This document shows, in pieces, positions 60,947-64,000 of a DNA stretch of 64,000 nucleotides (within the stretch, counting starts at the first letter, position 1; every line of letters begins with the position of its first letter). The notes beneath the pieces were generated by a model. That model did not search any database, was not told the origin of the DNA, and saw only the letters and a list, made by a program, of their open reading frames with translations. The stretch comes from Erysipelotrichaceae bacterium. Its GTDB lineage: Bacteria; Bacillota_I; Bacilli_A; Erysipelotrichales; Erysipelotrichaceae. The stretch lies in contig JAFRZA010000027.1 of NCBI GenBank assembly GCA_017442805.1, positions 1 to 64,000 of the forward strand, read 5' to 3'. The translations under genes and the position numbers were made by a program.

Positions 60947-61237
60947 ATGAGAAAGTATGAAATCATGTATATCCTTAACTCTTCACTGGAAGAAGAAGCC
61001 CGTCAGGAACTGATGGAAACCTTACACAACATCATCGTCAATGATGGCGGTACCGTTGATAAGGTCGACGATTGGGGAATGAAGGAATTCGCCTACAGAA
61101 TCGAAGACATGACCAAGGGATATTACACGGTGATCAATGTCACGGCAGAACCGGATGCCATTAAGGAATTCGACCGTATCTGCCGCATCAACGCTAATGT
61201 TGTTCGCACGATGATTGTCAATCTTGATAACCAGTAA
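60947..61237 (+). CDS. rpsF: 30S ribosomal protein S6
   Basis: A 96-residue protein. It opens MRKYEIMYILNSSLEEEARQELMETL and contains VDDWGMKEFAYRIEDMTKGYYTVINV. S6 binds S18 in the small subunit. GAAGGAGG precedes ATG 60947. It forms the standard operon with ssb and rpsR. Confidence 0.97.
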   Translation: MRKYEIMYILNSSLEEEARQELMETLHNIIVNDGGTVDKVDDWGMKEFAYRIEDMTKGYYTVINVTAEPDAIKEFDRICRINANVVRTMIVNLDNQ

Positions 61238-61248
61238 GGAGAGATAAC

Positions 61249-61695
61249 ATGATCAATCGAGTGATTTTAGTTGGCCGTCTGACCAAGGACCCGCAGTTAC
61301 GCAAGACGCAGTCTAACATGTCTGTGTCATCATTTACCGTCGCCGTTGACCGCCGCAAGGGCCGCAACGCCGACCCCAGTCAGCCTGACGCTGACTTCAT
61401 TCCATGCGTAGCCTGGAATCAGACCGCTGAACTGCTGTGCCAGTACATGCACAAGGGCTCTCAGGTCGGAGTCGAAGGAAGGATCCAGACCAGAAACTAC
61501 GACGACCCCAACAACCCGGGAAAGAAAGTATACGTCACGGAGGTCGTATGCGATAACCTGACTTTCCTGGAACCCAAGAGCAGTTCCGAAGCCCGCAGCT
61601 CAGCCAACAGTAACACTGGTTATTATCCGGATGACAGCTACGAAGAACTGGCAGCCCCGGCGCTGAACATTTCCAGCGATGACCTGCCGTTCTAA
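61249..61695 (+). CDS. ssb: Single-stranded DNA-binding protein
   Basis: A 148-residue OB-fold protein. It begins MINRVILVGRLTKDPQLRKTQSN, with DFIPCVAWNQTAELLCQYMHKGSQVGVEGRIQTRNYDD. The acidic C-terminal tip ends ISSDDLPF, the partner-binding motif. It lies between rpsF and rpsR. Confidence 0.97.
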   Translation: MINRVILVGRLTKDPQLRKTQSNMSVSSFTVAVDRRKGRNADPSQPDADFIPCVAWNQTAELLCQYMHKGSQVGVEGRIQTRNYDDPNNPGKKVYVTEVVCDNLTFLEPKSSSEARSSANSNTGYYPDDSYEELAAPALNISSDDLPF

Positions 61696-61714
61696 CCAAG
61701 AAAGGAAGTAAATT

Positions 61715-61945
61715 ATGGCTTACAAGAAACCGAGAACAAGTCGCAGAAAAGTATGTTACTTCACCAAGAACAACATTACTTACATCGACTACAAGGATAC
61801 TGAATTACTGAAGAAGTTCATTTCCCCCAACGGAAAGATCATTCCCCGCAGAGTGACCGGAACTTCCGCCAAGTATCAGCGCATGCTGGCCACCGCTATC
61901 AAGCGCGCCCGCGAAATGGCCTTATTACCATACGTCGTTGATTAA
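61715..61945 (+). CDS. rpsR: 30S ribosomal protein S18
   Basis: A 76-residue protein. It has a basic N-terminus ([13 protein letters not shown]), then [54 protein letters not shown], the complete S18 pattern. AAAGGAAG precedes ATG 61715. A terminator follows. Confidence 0.97.
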   Translation: MAYKKPRTSRRKVCYFTKNNITYIDYKDTELLKKFISPNGKIIPRRVTGTSAKYQRMLATAIKRAREMALLPYVVD

Positions 61946-61963
61946 TCAGTCATCATCAAGCAA

Positions 61964-61995
61964 AAAGCCTCCAGTTATGTGAGGCTTTCTCTTAT
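61964..61995 (+). terminator. Terminator after rpsR
   Basis: AAAGCCTC (61964-61971) pairs with GAGGCTTT (61981-61988), followed by CTCTTATTT. Confidence 0.8.
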
Positions 61996-62009
61996 TTCCG
62001 GGAGGGCAT

Positions 62010-62984
62010 ATGAGTAACAGAAGAGTTAACAGCATTACTTACGGAGCCATCATCTGCGCTCTGGTCGGAGCACTGCTTCTGATCAACCGCCAGCTGGCGA
62101 ATTTTCTTGACGTCTACCTGTTCTGGATCATCCCGCTGCCGGTAATCGTCTATTCCATCAAGTTCGGGACCCGGCAGTCGCTGATCATGGCCGTCGCCAT
62201 GGTGCTGACCGCCCTGATCACTACCGGCTTTCAGATCACCACGCTGTTTTACGTCATCGGCGCCGTTCTGGCGGGACTGGTATACGGCTACGGCCTGAAC
62301 CATGGCCGCAGCGCCACCTTCCTGATCATGTCGGTCGTGCTGGTTTCCCTGGTGATCGCCATCGTGAGCACCTTCGTCTTCTCAGCCGCCTTCGGCTACA
62401 ACGTGGCTGAGGAGATCGAATACCTCCAGACCTACATCGTCGAGGCGCTGCAGAAAGTCGGCCTCAATCCCGAAGATCCCAGCTACAAGCAGTTTCTCAA
62501 TTACCAGACGCTGTTTCAGATCTACATCATCGCCACCGTCCTTACCAGCCTGATGGAGGGCGTGCTGGTCCATCTATTGGCCTACCTGGTCCTAAGAAGG
62601 CTGAAGATGACTCTGCCGCCGATGAAGCCGATCTCAAGCATCTACGCTCCCTGGTGGGTCAAGCTGTTTGTCTTTGTGACCTTCTTCGCCTACATGGCTT
62701 CCAAGTTCACGGGGATTACACAATATGATAATATAATTACACCGCTGCTGGTGGTGGCGCAGTGCTTCTGCTTCTTCTTCGGCTACATCTTCCTGATGAC
62801 CATGGCTTCAGCCCTGTTACGGGACAGACGGAAGATCATGCTGGTGAGCTTTCTGGTAGTGGCGCTGTTCGCCGTCTTTGCCCAGATCCTGGTGTTCATG
62901 GGCATCTTCGACATCTACAGCGGCTTCCGCAAGCGCTTAGTGGAAAGGGGGAGTGCCAATGCTGAACAGAACGGACAAGGTTAG
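62010..62984 (+). CDS. YybS family membrane protein (DUF2232)
   Basis: A 324-residue protein with eight or so membrane helices (ICALVGALLLINRQLANFLDVYLFWIIPLPVIVYSIKFG at the start). The family sits between rpsR and gdpP in many Bacillota and its function is unsettled. It overlaps gdpP by 26 nt. Its start follows GGGAGG. Confidence 0.88.
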   Translation: MSNRRVNSITYGAIICALVGALLLINRQLANFLDVYLFWIIPLPVIVYSIKFGTRQSLIMAVAMVLTALITTGFQITTLFYVIGAVLAGLVYGYGLNHGRSATFLIMSVVLVSLVIAIVSTFVFSAAFGYNVAEEIEYLQTYIVEALQKVGLNPEDPSYKQFLNYQTLFQIYIIATVLTSLMEGVLVHLLAYLVLRRLKMTLPPMKPISSIYAPWWVKLFVFVTFFAYMASKFTGITQYDNIITPLLVVAQCFCFFFGYIFLMTMASALLRDRRKIMLVSFLVVALFAVFAQILVFMGIFDIYSGFRKRLVERGSANAEQNGQG

Positions 62985-64000
62985 GATCCTGGCCGCCGTG
63001 ACCTTCGTCATCGAGCTGGCCGTTCTGATCGTCCTGAAGTTCTTCCTGAAACTCAACGTTGAACTGCTGACCGGGATCTTCCTGGCGATTTCCGTCGCCT
63101 GGATCATCTATCTTTTCATCTATTTCGACCTGGAAAGAAAGCGCAATGAGATCAGCATCAACCGGGTACTGGGCACCGAAGCCAAGAACGCCCTGAACTA
63201 CGGCGAAGTGGGCATCATCATCTACGACAGCGAGAACATCGTCACCTGGATCTCCGATTTCCTGCAGCAGCGCGGCTTCGCCATCACCGGCGAAAAGCTG
63301 ACCCGGGCCATTGAGGGTCTGGGACCGCTGTTCAAGGAGAACGCTCCCAAGGTGATGCTGCAGAATGACGAGCACATCTACGAGTTCACCCGCAGCGTCA
63401 ACGAACCGGCCGTCTTCGTCAAGGACGTGACCGAACTCTACAACGTCAGAGAAACCTATAACCGTGAAAAGGTCGTTCTGGGCCTTGTTCACTTTGACAA
63501 TTATAACGAGACCGTTCAGAAGGAAGACGAGCAGAAGATCGCCGACATCAACACCAAGATCCGCCAGAAGGTGGTCAGCTGGGTGTCCGAGTACCACGGC
63601 GTCATCCGGCGCATCCGCTCCGAGCGCTTCTTTGTGGTCATCAACGAAGGCAGCTTCCGTCAGATGCTTTCCTCCGGCTTCTCCATTCTCGATGAAGTCA
63701 AGAAGGCGGCTGAGCACCTGCGGGTGGACATCACCACCTCGATGAGCTTCGCTTCCGGCTACAGCAGCATCGATGAAGAGGACGCCATGGTCAACGAACT
63801 GATGGAACTGGTTCTGGCCAGAGGCGGCGACCAGGTGGCTTACCGCTGCTTCGGTAAGGAAGTTGAGTTCTTCGGAACTTCTTCCCAGGCTTCCGAAAAG
63901 ACCTCCAAGGTCCGGGCCAGAGTCATGGCCAAGGGCTTCGGCGGGGTCATTGAGGAATCCAGCAGCGTCTTCATCGTTCCCCACAGTGAGGCCGACCTGG
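62959..64000 (+). CDS. gdpP: GdpP-type c-di-AMP phosphodiesterase, 3' end outside window
   Basis: 347 codons are visible. Two membrane helices (residues 8-50) come first, then a PAS-like domain (about 70-155, YGEVGIIIYDSENIVTWISDFLQQ). A degenerate GGDEF domain follows (about 165-300), with VLGLVHFDNYNETVQKEDEQK and ARGGDQVAYRCF in place of the catalytic motif. The DHH domain has just started at VFIVPHSEADL when the window ends. The enzyme degrades c-di-AMP. ATG 62959 has AAAGGGGGAG in front, inside yybS. Confidence 0.92.
   Translation, partial: MLNRTDKVRILAAVTFVIELAVLIVLKFFLKLNVELLTGIFLAISVAWIIYLFIYFDLERKRNEISINRVLGTEAKNALNYGEVGIIIYDSENIVTWISDFLQQRGFAITGEKLTRAIEGLGPLFKENAPKVMLQNDEHIYEFTRSVNEPAVFVKDVTELYNVRETYNREKVVLGLVHFDNYNETVQKEDEQKIADINTKIRQKVVSWVSEYHGVIRRIRSERFFVVINEGSFRQMLSSGFSILDEVKKAAEHLRVDITTSMSFASGYSSIDEEDAMVNELMELVLARGGDQVAYRCFGKEVEFFGTSSQASEKTSKVRARVMAKGFGGVIEESSSVFIVPHSEADL

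Overview
The window reads as a chromosome segment of a Bacillota bacterium, most likely an Erysipelotrichia-type gut organism with a moderately high G+C content. The reasons are the order rpsF-ssb-rpsR-yybS-gdpP at the right end, strong AGGAGG ribosome binding sites, mannose-family PTS and ECF-transporter S components, CCA-encoding tRNA genes, GntR(YtrA)-ABC and SdpR/SdpI-type cassettes, and many extended -10 promoters. No rRNA, CRISPR array, phage or insertion sequence was seen. The taxon is an inference from gene content, not a database match.

Layout. 1-5163: the 3' part of a giant secreted PHP-phosphoesterase protein ending in S-layer-homology repeats. 5288-9354: small housekeeping and unknown genes, a CPBP protease, an ArsR/SdpI pair with two operators around its promoter, and a tyrosine phosphatase. 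9405-15511 (minus): an ECF S component with a hairpin-rich leader, a DUF3842 protein, a Cys-repeat membrane protein coupled to a cytosolic 5'-nucleotidase, a YgjV-like/GNAT protein and an anchored HAD phosphatase. 15654-19559: histidine phosphatase, lipoprotein, secreted lipase and DUF975 protein. 19659-26341: a TetM-like GTPase fused to a YacP/Rae1-type nuclease, AlaX, RarA, a 25-residue membrane peptide, EIIA-Glc and a SagB-type oxidoreductase. 26438-26935: six tRNAs (minus). 27091-30721: two membrane proteins and an M16C protease.

30795-33332 (minus) is the most interesting part. A cysK-ECF S component-YhhN operon starts from a consensus promoter, followed by a 19-residue leader peptide with three consecutive Cys codons. 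An antiterminator/terminator pair follows with the geometry of a trp-type ribosome-mediated attenuator. A second small ORF sits between the terminator and cysK.

33490-37613: an unknown gene and a mannose-family PTS (IIB, IIC, IID, terminator, IIA) with a SIS-domain isomerase/deglycase. 37681-42685 (minus): a membrane-anchored DHH phosphoesterase, Nudix-GNAT fusion, DUF218 protein and a GntR-ABC operon. 42779-43952: a GNAT pseudogene and an A+T-rich orphan membrane gene, probably acquired. 44094-47961 (minus): a compact operon of M15 peptidase, Memo-AMMECR1 fusion, radical SAM enzyme, unknown protein and KptA. 48232-50148: an Old-Yellow-Enzyme-type reductase. 50489-54222 (minus): a MacB-like ABC exporter, then lysS. 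56020-58319: an SDR/DUF1295/membrane operon. 58387-64000: ybaK, ispD, an aminopeptidase P and the ribosomal S6/SSB/S18-YybS-GdpP cluster, with gdpP cut by the window end.
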